This document shows positions 18,280 through 26,820 of a stretch of DNA of 46,114 nucleotides, in pieces. Position numbers and translations under genes: made by a program. The first letter of the stretch is position 1. Each line of letters starts with the position of its first letter. This DNA comes from an uncultured Eubacteriales bacterium. Lineage in GTDB: Bacteria; Bacillota; Clostridia; TANB77; CAG-508. The stretch lies in NCBI GenBank assembly GCA_949288185.1, contig CASEIZ010000014.1:1-46114 (forward strand), given 5' to 3'. The notes under the pieces are model-generated. The model did not search any database. It saw only the letters and a program-made list of their open reading frames with translations, and was not told where the DNA came from.

Positions 18280-19032
18280 TCAATCTTTCATATATCCAGT
18301 TATTGTTGCTTTAGATATTTGTAATATATCTGCCAAAAACTTATGTGATATGTTCGTATTTTTCTTTATATATCGTACAAGTTTTTTCATTTCTTTTGTA
18401 TTTTTACCTATCATTAAGTCATTTTCTTTTTTATATTTTCTTATTAGTTCTTTAACAAATATTTCTGTGTCTTCATAAGTATCTATAAATTCTGCCTTTG
18501 CTATTATTTTTTCATTTTTTACCTTGGGAAAATCAATCGAACAATTAATATTTTTATATACATTATCTAGCATAGTATTTGATATATAACTAGTTTGAAA
18601 ATCTTTGAAATTAGAATAAAGATATTTTTCGGGACTTAAAACAATTTTTGCTCTTACAGGATTATTAAAAATATATTTTATACAATTTACTAGTTGTGTT
18701 TCACTTAATATTGGTTGACTCTTATATCGATTCCTAAAAACAATTCCTACCCTTTCATTTATATAATTATAATACATTGCAAATTTTTCGTTAATCTTTT
18801 TCATAAATAGACTCATATTATTTATATCCTCAGTATGCAACAATATATGTGCATGATTATCCATGATAGTAAAAGCAATTAGATTTATATTGAGTTCATT
18901 CGCTTCTTTTTGCAATAGTTCCATATACTTCTTTTTACATCTGTTTTCTTCAAAAATGTATTCTTTGTTTATTCCCTGTGTCATATTATGAAAAAAAGTA
19001 GTTTCCATTTGATTTCTTGCGATTCTAGACAT
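18280..19032 (-). CDS. REP-associated tyrosine transposase (RAYT, Y1_Tnp family)
   Basis: A 250-residue IS200-like HUH transposase of the RAYT type. The metal-binding His pair is NHAHILL (His60, His62); the catalytic Tyr is Tyr119 in KYIFNNPVRAKIV, which matches the RAYT YIhxNPVrAgl signature. The C-terminal 60 residues hold a DnaA-like helix-turn-helix (VRYIKKNTNISHKFLADILQ), a domain often fused to this family. Unlike an IS, RAYT genes are single copy, not bounded by transposon ends, and are associated with dispersed palindromes. Here two inverted copies of a palindromic repeat flank the gene (18082 and 19275) and more copies lie elsewhere in the window, which fits that model. It would nick single-stranded hairpin DNA. 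Function in the host is unknown. Confidence 0.88.
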   Translation of the reverse strand: MSRIARNQMETTFFHNMTQGINKEYIFEENRCKKKYMELLQKEANELNINLIAFTIMDNHAHILLHTEDINNMSLFMKKINEKFAMYYNYINERVGIVFRNRYKSQPILSETQLVNCIKYIFNNPVRAKIVLSPEKYLYSNFKDFQTSYISNTMLDNVYKNINCSIDFPKVKNEKIIAKAEFIDTYEDTEIFVKELIRKYKKENDLMIGKNTKEMKKLVRYIKKNTNISHKFLADILQISKATITGYMKD

Positions 19033-19156
19033 AAATTCTCCTTTAAAATAATTTGAAATAAGATTATTTTTGACAAAAATTGAGAACTGATCTTTCAGCT
19101 AATCAGTTTTAACTTCAAATATATTATTACATTTTTTTCCATTTGTCAACTAAAAT

Positions 19157-19208
19157 AAAAAGGACTTTATCTAATCAAATATTGCTATTTTTTAGATTTG
19201 TCCTTTTC
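19157..19208 (-). terminator. Terminator downstream of ileS
   Basis: Arms around AAAAAGGAC (19157-19165) and GTCCTTTT (19199-19206), extended inward by CTAAT/TTAGAT-type pairing. In minus-strand reading the stem ends in TTTTTATTTT. It follows the repeat that closes ileS. Confidence 0.65.
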
Positions 19209-19274
19209 ACTTATGGTCTATTATTTAGTTTTATTTTGTTATTTCTAATTTTTTAGCCATATCACTTTTACAAT

Positions 19275-19327
19275 GTCTGTCCCTTTCGTTCAATTTTTGA
19301 ACGATTTGACACGTCCCTAACGTTCAA
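19275..19327 (-). repeat. GGGACGTG palindromic repeat, right flank of RAYT and end of ileS
   Basis: On the minus strand it reads GAACGTTAGGGACGTGTC, then the CGTTCAAAAATTGAACG hairpin, then AAAGGGACAGAC. It is an inverted near-identical partner of 18082-18130. Its first nine bases encode the last Glu-Arg and the TAG stop of ileS. Confidence 0.85.
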
Positions 19328-22300
19328 CATCAATCTTTAAATTCTCTCCATTAATATTTGTATCAGTATAATCTCTTCCTTTTTTGTTATAGAAGATATT
19401 ATTAGCCAATGTATCATGTTTAATGGTTTCTTCATATTTCTTGATAACAGCTTCTATTTTTTCATTTTCTGCTACATATAGATTGATTCTGTCTAATACT
19501 TCAAATCCACTGTCTTTTCTCATATTTTGTACTTTTGATAGTACTTCTCTTAGGATTCCTTCTTCTGCTAGTTCTGGTGTAATGGTTGTGTCTAATACAA
19601 CACCAATTTCTCCTTCTCCACTAAATGCAAATCCATCTTTACCTTGCATTGTTACAAGTAAGTTTTCTGCATTTAGTCCGATTTGTGTGTCATCGATTTC
19701 AATGTATTCTACACCACCATTTTTTACTGTGTTTGCTAAATCCATTTGATTTTTCTTAGCGATTGCTTCTTTTATTTTTGGTATTAGTCTACCATATTCT
19801 TTTCCTAAGACTGGTAAATTTGGTTTGATTTCGAAGTTTACATATTCAGACATTTCTGCTCCCAATTTTACTTCTTTGACATTTAGTTCTTCTTTAACAA
19901 TGTCTGCATAATATTCTGGAAGTGTATCAATTGAGATTAACATTTCTGATAATGGTTGTCTGTTTTTGATGTTTACAGAGTTTCTTGCACTTCTTCCCAA
20001 TTTTACAATTCTATATGCTAAGTCCATTTCTTTTTCTAATTCTTTATCGATTACTTTTTCGTCTACTTCTGGCCATGAACATAAATGGATACTTTCAGGT
20101 GCAGTTTTATCTAGTCCAACAACTAAGTTTTGATAAATTTCTTCTGTCATGAATGGTACAAATGGTGCTGATACTTTGCATAAGTCTACTAATACTTTAT
20201 ATAGTGTTACATATGCTCCAATTTTTTCATCATTTAATCCTTGATTCCAGAATCTTTCTCTGTTTCTTCTGACATACCAATTTGATAAACTATCTGTAAA
20301 TTCTTCTATTTCTAATGCTGCCCCTGTAATGTCATAGCTATCTAGTTTGTGATCCACATCTTTGATTAATGTATTTAGTTTTGAAATAATCCATTTATCC
20401 ATAACATTTGTTACTTTGAAATCTTTATATGTTAATGGATTGAATTGGTCTATTTCTGCATATAACACATAGAAAGAATATACATTCCATAATGTGCTTA
20501 AAAATCCTCTTTGAGTTTCTTTTACATTATCTAATCCTAATCTTGTAGGTAGCCATGGGGCACTACATGTATAGAAATGCCATCTTGTTGCATCTGCACC
20601 AACTGTGTTTAATAATTCCATTGGGTCTACACCATTTCCTTTTGATTTAGACATTTTTTGACCTTTTTCATCTAGAACATGACCTAAAACGATACAGTTT
20701 TCAAATGGTGTTCTATTAAATAGTGCTGTTCCAATTGCTGTTAATGTATAGAACCATCCTCTTGTTTGATCAACTGCCTCTGAAATAAATCCAGCAGGGA
20801 AATTGTTATCAAACATTTCTTTATTTTCAAATGGATAATGCCATTGTGCAAAAGGCATTGAACCTGAGTCAAACCAACAATCGATAACTTCTTTTGCTCT
20901 ATGCATTTTTTTACCACATTTTGGACATTTTAGATATACATTATCAATATATGGTTTATGAAGTTCTATATCTTCTGGTACATCAATTCCTTTTTCTTTT
21001 AATTCTTGAATTGACCCAATACATTCTCTATGTCCACAGTTTTCATCTTCACAAGTCCAGATTGGTAGTGGTGTTCCCCAATATCTGTCTCTTGAGATTC
21101 CCCAGTCGATAACATTTTCTAGGAATTTTCCAAATCTTCCTGTCTTAATTGTCTCTGGATACCAGTTTACTTTGCTATTGTTTTCAACTAATTCATCTCT
21201 TAGTTTGCTCATTGCAACAAACCAGCTTTCTTTTGGATAATATAGAAGTGGTGTGTCACATCTCCAGCAATGTGGATATGAGTGCATATGTTTTTCTTTG
21301 CTAAATAATTTGTTTTCTTGTTTTAACCATTTACAAATATCTTCATTACAATCTCTTACAAATCTTCCAGCCCATGGCTCTACTTCTCTTACAAATTTTC
21401 CTTCTTTATCTACTAAATTGATAAAAGTAATACCATTTTGTTTTGCAACTAAACTATCATCTTCACCATAAGCAGGTGCAATATGAACAATACCTGTACC
21501 ATCTGTTAATGTAACATAATCTCCATGGATAACTTCAAATGCTTTTCCTTCTATTTCTCCAAATGGCATTAATCTTTCATATTTTGTTCCTAATAATTCT
21601 TCACCTTTAAATGTTTTTACAACATCATATGGTGTTTCTTTTAATACAGTTTCTAGTAAATCTTTTGCTAAGATATAGTTTTCATATACTGGTTCATCAT
21701 CTGTTCCAATATTTGCTTTTACTTCAGCATATTCATATGATTTGTTAACACAAAGTGCTAAGTTTGATGGTAATGTCCATGGTGTTGTTGTCCATGCTAA
21801 GATGTATGTGTTTTTATCAAATTTTTGTCCATCAGTTACTTTAAATTTAGCAATACATGTTAAATCTTTAACATCTTTATATCCTTGTGCTACCTCATGT
21901 GATGATAGGGCTGTTCCACATCTTGGACAATATGGCATAACTTTATGACCTTCATAAAGCAATCCTTTTTCCCACATTTGTTTTAATGCCCACCATACAG
22001 ATTCAATATATTCATTATGATATGTTACATATGGATGTTCCATATCTACCCAAAATCCAACTTTGTTTGTCATTTCTTCCCATAGATGAACATATTCAAA
22101 AACACTTTCTTTACATTGTTTTACGAATTTTTCAACACCATATTCTTCTATTTGTTGTTTTCCTGAAATTCCTAATTTTTTCTCGATTTCTAGTTCTACT
22201 GGTAAACCATGGGTATCCCATCCAGCTTTTCTGATAACTCTGTATCCTTTCATGACTTTATATCTTGGAATTAAGTCTTTCATAACTCTTGTTTCAATAT

Positions 22301-22472
22301 GTCCTACATGTGGTTTTCCATTTGCTGTTGGAGGTCCATCATAAAAGGTAAAATATCTTTTTCCTTGATTTCCATTAAGGCTTTTCTTTATGATTTCTTT
22401 GTCCTTCCACATTTTGGCAACATCATTTTCCATTCCGACAAAACCATTTTGCAATTCTACTTTTTTGTACAT
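19317..22472 (-). CDS. ileS: Isoleucyl-tRNA synthetase
   Basis: A 1051-residue class I aminoacyl-tRNA synthetase that charges tRNA(Ile) in the cytoplasm. HIGH-type motif [13 protein letters not shown] near residue 45, editing (CP1) domain in the middle, [20 protein letters not shown] motif QKMSKSKGN, and the anticodon-binding domain starting [10 protein letters not shown]. The zinc-type cysteines CPRCG and CPKCGKKM lie within the insertion domains. Length and the WDTHGLPVE sequence fit the longer (IleS2-like) type found in many Clostridia, which is often less sensitive to mupirocin. AAGGAGG precedes the ATG, and a T-box leader lies upstream. The protein ends in V-E-R from an inserted palindrome. 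Confidence 0.95.
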   Translation of the reverse strand: MYKKVELQNGFVGMENDVAKMWKDKEIIKKSLNGNQGKRYFTFYDGPPTANGKPHVGHIETRVMKDLIPRYKVMKGYRVIRKAGWDTHGLPVELEIEKKLGISGKQQIEEYGVEKFVKQCKESVFEYVHLWEEMTNKVGFWVDMEHPYVTYHNEYIESVWWALKQMWEKGLLYEGHKVMPYCPRCGTALSSHEVAQGYKDVKDLTCIAKFKVTDGQKFDKNTYILAWTTTPWTLPSNLALCVNKSYEYAEVKANIGTDDEPVYENYILAKDLLETVLKETPYDVVKTFKGEELLGTKYERLMPFGEIEGKAFEVIHGDYVTLTDGTGIVHIAPAYGEDDSLVAKQNGITFINLVDKEGKFVREVEPWAGRFVRDCNEDICKWLKQENKLFSKEKHMHSYPHCWRCDTPLLYYPKESWFVAMSKLRDELVENNSKVNWYPETIKTGRFGKFLENVIDWGISRDRYWGTPLPIWTCEDENCGHRECIGSIQELKEKGIDVPEDIELHKPYIDNVYLKCPKCGKKMHRAKEVIDCWFDSGSMPFAQWHYPFENKEMFDNNFPAGFISEAVDQTRGWFYTLTAIGTALFNRTPFENCIVLGHVLDEKGQKMSKSKGNGVDPMELLNTVGADATRWHFYTCSAPWLPTRLGLDNVKETQRGFLSTLWNVYSFYVLYAEIDQFNPLTYKDFKVTNVMDKWIISKLNTLIKDVDHKLDSYDITGAALEIEEFTDSLSNWYVRRNRERFWNQGLNDEKIGAYVTLYKVLVDLCKVSAPFVPFMTEEIYQNLVVGLDKTAPESIHLCSWPEVDEKVIDKELEKEMDLAYRIVKLGRSARNSVNIKNRQPLSEMLISIDTLPEYYADIVKEELNVKEVKLGAEMSEYVNFEIKPNLPVLGKEYGRLIPKIKEAIAKKNQMDLANTVKNGGVEYIEIDDTQIGLNAENLLVTMQGKDGFAFSGEGEIGVVLDTTITPELAEEGILREVLSKVQNMRKDSGFEVLDRINLYVAENEKIEAVIKKYEETIKHDTLANNIFYNKKGRDYTDTNINGENLKIDVER

Positions 22473-22499
22473 ACAAATTCCTCCTTTTTATTTTTTATG

Positions 22500-22765
22500 T
22501 TTTAAACAAAAAAGCTATTCACATCCCATATACTAGGACGAAATAGCTTTACTTTCCGCGGTACCACCTATTTTAACCAATTAATTCTCATTTTAATTAG
22601 TTCTCTCATTTATCTTTAACGCAGATTTACGACTATACTTACTTTTATTTCAGTTTAGTAACAGTTAGGGGATAACAAATAGATTTTACTTACCAAATTC
22701 TCAGCTACCTTTGGCTCTCTTTAAGATATTATGCCATTTATCGTGTCCTGACTATTGTTTTTATA
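22500..22765 (-). promoter_or_regulatory. T-box leader controlling ileS
   Basis: The minus-strand leader contains the T-box bulge sequence AGGTGGTACCGCGG (22569-22556), followed by a terminator stem formed by AAAGCTATT (22550-22542) and AATAGCTTT with a T run (about 22519-22509). Upstream are an AG-rich stem I region and an ATC triplet at 22684-22682 that is a candidate isoleucine specifier. Uncharged tRNA(Ile) would pair with the specifier and the T-box bulge and prevent termination. The T-box and terminator are clear; the specifier position is less sure. Confidence 0.9.
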
Positions 22766-22778
22766 TATTATGTTCATT

Positions 22779-22806
22779 ATTATATCATGTTTTTTAGATT
22801 TTTCAA
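22779..22806 (-). promoter_or_regulatory. Sigma-A type promoter of ileS
   Basis: TTGAAA (22806-22801), a 16-base spacer and TATAAT (22784-22779) on the minus strand, directly upstream of the T-box leader. Confidence 0.75.
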
Positions 22807-22887
22807 GCGATTTTTGATTATTTTATAAATTTTCTAATATAAATCACCGTGCTTTTTGATTTTTTTACGAATTTATATATCCATCTA

Positions 22888-23265
22888 TTACAATGCTTTA
22901 ATTTCTTCTTCAGTTAAATTTGTTATTTCAATTATATATTTAATATCCGCACCTTTTTCTTTCATTTTTTTAGCAATTTCTTTTCTTTCTTCAGCCTTCC
23001 CTTCTTCTAAACCTTTCCTTCTTGCTTCATACATTTCTGTGTTATAAGTTAATCTACTTCTTCCCCTAATTTCATATAGTTCTCTTTCGTATTCATCTGC
23101 ACTCATTTGTGTTAATTGTTCTACTGCTTCTTTGATTTCTTCATTTTCTTTTTTTCATTCTTCCATCATTTTTCTATCTCCCCCAATCACATATAACCAT
23201 TTTTCTAGTAAATCTGCTACCTTCTTTTCTCCATTTCCATACATATATTCTTCTATTAGAATTTG
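22888..23265 (-). pseudogene. Remnant of a PD-(D/E)XK (Rpn/PDDEXK) family transposase-nuclease
   Basis: The last about 125 codons of this family survive in one frame: EKKVADLLEKWLYVIGGDRK, an in-frame TGA at 23157-23155, then EEIKEAVEQLTQM, ELYEIRGRSRLTYNTEMYEA and the usual charged tail AEERKEIAKKMKEKGADI with EITNLTEEEIKAL at the end. The repeated ELYExRxxxxxDYNTEMYxAxxxG pattern and the EGKxEExxxIAxxMK tail are typical. Another stop at 23266-23268 bounds it, and the N-terminal catalytic domain is gone, so it is a decayed copy. It lies between the ileS promoter and a GNAT gene. Confidence 0.75.
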
Positions 23266-23268
23266 TTA

Positions 23269-23820
23269 TTATGTATTAAACGCAATAAATTCATCTTTTA
23301 ACAGTCCTGTAATACATTCATCAACATATTCATTCGTTGCTAAACATAGATATTTTTTTCTTCGTTTTCCTTCATATTGGTATCCCAGTTTTTCTTGCAT
23401 TTTCCTAGACTTTTCATTATTAGAAAAATAACCATTTTCTAACCTTCGTAACCCCAACATTTCAAAACAATATTTTGCTCTTGTACTAAAAGCCTCTGTG
23501 CCATATCCATTTTTTTGATATTTTTCATTTAACCATATTCCACCAGTAGCAGTTCCATCTTTTTTATTAATAGATTGTATTGATGTTCCTCCAATCACTT
23601 TATTATTTTCTTTTAAAACGATTGCTAACATTAAATCCTTTGAATCTTCATCCAACTTTTTAGCATAAGAAATGAAATCATTTGCATCTTTTCTAGTATA
23701 AGGATATGGAACAGCCGCTAACCATTTTGAAACATTTAAATTATTTAATCCTTCTATTAAATCATTCATATCTTCGTCTTTCCAAGTTCTTAAAATTATT
23801 CTTTTACCATCTATTAGCAT
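23269..23820 (-). CDS. GNAT acetyltransferase (RimJ/RimL-like)
   Basis: A 183-residue acetyltransferase of the RimJ/RimL group (COG1670). It starts MLIDGKRIILRTWKDEDMND, has the YPYTRKDANDFI segment, GGIWLNEKYQKNGYGTEA as the acetyl-CoA loop and the closing ENGYFSNNEKSRKMQEKLGY. Members acetylate ribosomal protein N-termini or small amines; this one's target is not known. A GAGGTG ribosome site precedes the start. It is downstream of fabI on the same strand but separated by a terminator-like hairpin. Confidence 0.85.
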   Translation of the reverse strand: MLIDGKRIILRTWKDEDMNDLIEGLNNLNVSKWLAAVPYPYTRKDANDFISYAKKLDEDSKDLMLAIVLKENNKVIGGTSIQSINKKDGTATGGIWLNEKYQKNGYGTEAFSTRAKYCFEMLGLRRLENGYFSNNEKSRKMQEKLGYQYEGKRRKKYLCLATNEYVDECITGLLKDEFIAFNT

Positions 23821-23896
23821 GTATAATCACCTCTAAATTTGCTCTTTATTTACTAAAAATTATAACATTGTAATTGAAAAAAGTATATATAAAAAC

Positions 23897-23935
23897 AAAA
23901 ATTACTCTATACCATTTCGATATAAAGTAATTTTT
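23897..23935 (-). terminator. Terminator of the acc-fabI block
   Basis: Arms AAAATTACTCTATA (about 23897-23911) and TATAAAGTAATTTTT (23921-23935) form a hairpin just past the fabI stop, with T-rich sequence on both sides. Confidence 0.7.
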
Positions 23936-23989
23936 CCTCTATTAGAATCATCAAAAATTGTTAAAGATCCAAATAGCTTTTATATATAA

Positions 23990-24760
23990 TTACACACCAA
24001 CAGTTGAGAAACCATTATCTACATGAATAATTTCTCCAGTAATGGCATTTGACATATCACTAAATAAAAATGCTGTAGCATTTCCAACTTGATTGATTGT
24101 AACATTTTTATGTAATGGTGCTCTTTCTTCAACAATATCTAATATTGAACCAAAATCTTTGATTCCTTTTGCAGATAATGTTTTAATTGGTCCTGCTGAA
24201 ATTCCATTAATTCTATATCCATCTTTTCCTAAATCTCTTGCTAAATATCTAATGCTTGCTTCTAATGCTGCTTTCGCAACACCCATAACATTATATCCTT
24301 CAATTGCTTTTTCAGAACCATAATATGTATATGCAACAATACTTGCTCCTTCATTTAACATTTCTTTTTCTCTTGCCATTCTAACAATTGCAACTAATGA
24401 ATAAGCACTTACATCTTGTGCATGTGCATAACCATCTCTTGATGTTAAAATGAAATCATTTCTTAAATCTTCTGTATTGGCATGTGCAATCGCATGTAAT
24501 AATCCATCTATTTTTCCATGATCTTTTTTAATTTCTTCTAAGCATTTGTCTATATCTTCATCTTTGCTTACATCATTACATTCATAAACACTTACTCTTT
24601 CCATATCTTTTACTAAATCTTTTACTTTTTCTACGCTGTCACCTGAACAAGTACAAATAACTTCTGCACCTTGTTCATAAGCTGATTGTGCTGCTCCCCA
24701 TGCAATACTCCATTTGTTTCTTACTCCCATAATCACTACTTTTTTACCTTCTAATAACAT
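23990..24760 (-). CDS. fabI: Enoyl-[acyl-carrier-protein] reductase (NADH)
   Basis: A 256-residue short-chain dehydrogenase that carries out the last reduction in each cycle of type II fatty-acid elongation. The active-site residues align exactly with E. coli numbering: Tyr146, Tyr156 (GYNVMG) and Lys163. N-terminal MGVRNKWSIAWG binds NAD(H), and the late NGISAGPIKTLSA is the FabI signature. AGGAGG lies upstream of the ATG. Gap to accA is 175 bases and without a clear promoter; same direction, so it may be the last gene of an accC-D-A-fabI transcript or have a weak own promoter. Presence of FabI suggests triclosan sensitivity unless another reductase is present (inference). Confidence 0.93.
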   Translation of the reverse strand: MLLEGKKVVIMGVRNKWSIAWGAAQSAYEQGAEVICTCSGDSVEKVKDLVKDMERVSVYECNDVSKDEDIDKCLEEIKKDHGKIDGLLHAIAHANTEDLRNDFILTSRDGYAHAQDVSAYSLVAIVRMAREKEMLNEGASIVAYTYYGSEKAIEGYNVMGVAKAALEASIRYLARDLGKDGYRINGISAGPIKTLSAKGIKDFGSILDIVEERAPLHKNVTINQVGNATAFLFSDMSNAITGEIIHVDNGFSTVGV

Positions 24761-24935
24761 TTTAAATTCCTCCTAATTTATATTTTTATTGTATCGGAAA
24801 TCATATGAAATTTTAAGTTATTCAAAATCAAAATATATATTTCATTTTTCATTTAGATTCCATATAAAATATTTCCATTACAATAGTTTAAGCTTTTTAT
24901 TAATATACTTTATTTTAAACTATGTTTAAGACATT

Positions 24936-25727
24936 TTAACACATTGTTCTAAATTTTTCATATCGATTTTCTACTAATTCTTTTTTAGATAATGTGCTTA
25001 ATTCTTTTAAACTCTTTTTGATATATGATTTTAATTCTTTTATCACCATGTCAATATCTTCTCCGGCTCCACCTTCTGGTTCTTTTATGATTTTATCAAT
25101 AATTCCAAAATCTTTTAAATCTTTAGCAGTAGCCTTCATATCTCCTGCTGCTTCTTTTGCTTTAGTTGAATCTTTATATAAGATGCTAGCAAATCCTTCT
25201 GGAGACAAAATAGAATATACTGCATTTTCTAGCATAGCAATTCTATCTCCCACAGCAATTGCCAATGCACCACCACTAGAACCTTCTCCAATAACAATAC
25301 AAATAATTGGTACTTCTAGTTTTGACATTTCAAATAAATTTCTAGCAATCGCTTCTCCTTGACCTCTTTCTTCTGCTCCCATTCCAGGATATGCACCTGG
25401 TGTATCTATAAAAGTAATAATTGGTCTATGAAATTTTTCTGCCTGTTTCATTAATCGTAATGCTTTTCTATATCCTTCTGGATTTGGCATTCCAAAATTT
25501 CTTTCCATATTTTCTTTTGCTTTTTTTCCTTTTTGTTCTCCGATTACAGTGACTGGTATTCCTTCAAATGTTGCAATTCCTCCAACAATTGCTTTATCAT
25601 CTCCAAAATTTCTGTCGCCATGTAATTCTATAAAATCGTCAAATAATCCATTAATATAATCTAATGCTTTTGGTCTATCCATTTTTCTTGCTAACATGAC
25701 TCTATCCCATGCTGTTATGTTCGCCAT
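24936..25727 (-). CDS. accA: Acetyl-CoA carboxylase carboxyltransferase subunit alpha
   Basis: A 263-residue subunit that, with AccD, transfers the carboxyl group from biotin to acetyl-CoA to make malonyl-CoA. Motifs: [39 protein letters not shown] (the crotonase-like active region) and [16 protein letters not shown] use the ATG at 25727, which has GGAGGAG just upstream. An in-frame ATG at 25766 would add 13 residues, but those codons come from the inserted palindromic repeat and have no ribosome site. It is somewhat shorter than E. coli AccA (319), normal for the short Clostridia form lacking part of the N-terminus. Confidence 0.95.
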   Translation of the reverse strand: MANITAWDRVMLARKMDRPKALDYINGLFDDFIELHGDRNFGDDKAIVGGIATFEGIPVTVIGEQKGKKAKENMERNFGMPNPEGYRKALRLMKQAEKFHRPIITFIDTPGAYPGMGAEERGQGEAIARNLFEMSKLEVPIICIVIGEGSSGGALAIAVGDRIAMLENAVYSILSPEGFASILYKDSTKAKEAAGDMKATAKDLKDFGIIDKIIKEPEGGAGEDIDMVIKELKSYIKKSLKELSTLSKKELVENRYEKFRTMC

Positions 25728-25744
25728 ATTTTTCTCCTCCTTAG

Positions 25745-25847
25745 GTTGCCAAAGGGGACGTGCCATTTTGGCAACTTTTCTTTAAAACTTAATTTTATAC
25801 TTATATTTTCATTTTAGTTGCCAAAGTGGCACGTCCCCTTTGGCAAC
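25745..25847. repeat. GTTGCCAAA-type GGGGACGTGCC palindromic repeat between accD and accA
   Basis: A 103-bp element with hairpin ends: GTTGCCAAAGGGGACGTGCC starts at 25745 and closes with TTTTGGCAAC at 25775; the mirror copy runs 25817-25847. Each end is itself a hairpin (GTTGCCAAA/TTTGGCAAC) around the shared GGGACGTG core, and the two ends are inverted with respect to each other. It is a variant of the family flanking the RAYT gene, with GTTGCC arms replacing GAACGTT arms. It ends 5 bases before the accD stop region and 18 bases before the accA start. Confidence 0.85.
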
Positions 25848-25852
25848 CTCTA

Positions 25853-26701
25853 CTATCCTTTATGTAGTCTAATTAATTTTGCAATTGTTGATTTCATATC
25901 TTTTCTTTCTACGATTTTATCTATAAATCCATGTTCTAACAAAAATTCTGAACTTTGGAATCCCTCTGGTAATTTTTGATTAATTGTTTGTTCTATAACC
26001 CTTGGGCCTGCAAATCCAATTAATGCATGTGGTTCTGCTAAAATAATATCTCCTAGACTTGCAAAGCTTGCCGTTACACCTCCTGTTGTTGGATCTGTTA
26101 ATACAGATATATATAATTGTCCTGCTTTGTCTAGTTTAGTAAGTGCACTTGATGTTTTTGCCATTTGCATTAAAGATATCATTCCTTCTTGCATTCTAGC
26201 ACCACCTGATACACAAAATATAACTAATGGTAATTTCTTTTTAGTTGCTGTTTCAATTGCTAATGTAATTCTTTCTCCTACTGCTGATCCCATACTTCCC
26301 ATTAAAAAGTTTCCATCCATAACAGCAAGAACTGCTTTTTCTCCTTCTATCTCACATATACCACATTTTACTGCTTCATCTATTTTTGTTTTTTCCTTTA
26401 GCATTTCTACTTTTTTCATATACCCCTTAAAATTTAATGGATCTTTTGTTACAATGTCTCCACCAATTTCTTTAAAGGTTCCTTCATCTGCAATTTGTTT
26501 AATTCTTCTTCTTGATGATAATCTAAAATGTTTTCCACAATTTGGGCATACACTCAAGTTTTGGTGCAAATCATCTTTATAGATGATTTCTTTACATTTA
26601 TCACATTTTACCCATTTTCCAATCATCATATCTGAAGCTTTTTCATTTTTTACCCTTTTTTCTTCTTTTTGGTTTATCTTTTTTACTTTGTCGATTACCA
26701 A
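25853..26701 (-). CDS. accD: Acetyl-CoA carboxylase carboxyltransferase subunit beta
   Basis: A 282-residue carboxyltransferase beta subunit. N-terminal four-cysteine zinc ribbon (Cys33, Cys36, Cys52, Cys55: KCDKCKEI and VCPNCGKHF), then [34 protein letters not shown] and the family's [10 protein letters not shown]. The start is a TTG at 26701 with GGAGGG seven bases upstream; a nearby ATG (26706) is in another frame with an immediate stop, so TTG is the only sensible choice. Functions with AccA in a 2:2 complex in the cytoplasm. It starts 120 bases after accC with a terminator-like hairpin between them. Confidence 0.95.
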   Translation of the reverse strand: MVIDKVKKINQKEEKRVKNEKASDMMIGKWVKCDKCKEIIYKDDLHQNLSVCPNCGKHFRLSSRRRIKQIADEGTFKEIGGDIVTKDPLNFKGYMKKVEMLKEKTKIDEAVKCGICEIEGEKAVLAVMDGNFLMGSMGSAVGERITLAIETATKKKLPLVIFCVSGGARMQEGMISLMQMAKTSSALTKLDKAGQLYISVLTDPTTGGVTASFASLGDIILAEPHALIGFAGPRVIEQTINQKLPEGFQSSEFLLEHGFIDKIVERKDMKSTIAKLIRLHKG

Positions 26702-26785
26702 GGCATTTCCCTCCTTTATATCTTTGTTATTATATATATTTTTTCAATTTATTTCAACTAGGATAAGTAGTCAAAAAAAGATTTT

Positions 26786-26816
26786 TGTCGCATAGACAAA
26801 CGATCCCTATGCGACA
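26786..26816 (-). terminator. Terminator-like hairpin between accC and accD
   Basis: TGTCGCATAG (26786-26795) pairs perfectly with CTATGCGACA (26807-26816). On the minus strand it is followed by AAAAATC and seven T. It begins 4 bases after the accC stop, so it may end or attenuate accC transcripts before accD. Confidence 0.75.
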
Positions 26817-26820
26817 TTTC

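Noticed and set aside
18082..19327. Classical insertion sequence of the IS200/IS605 type
   Set aside because: The protein has the RAYT signature and HTH tail, no TnpB partner, and the flanking palindromes also occur without the gene elsewhere, which an IS end would not.
24761..24935. Separate promoter for fabI
   Set aside because: Several TTGAwT and TATAAT-like boxes exist in this AT-rich gap but none with acceptable spacing.
25728..25766. N-terminal extension of AccA (13 extra residues)
   Set aside because: The extra codons derive from the inserted palindrome, lack a ribosome site and are absent from the family; GGAGGAG supports the start at 25727.
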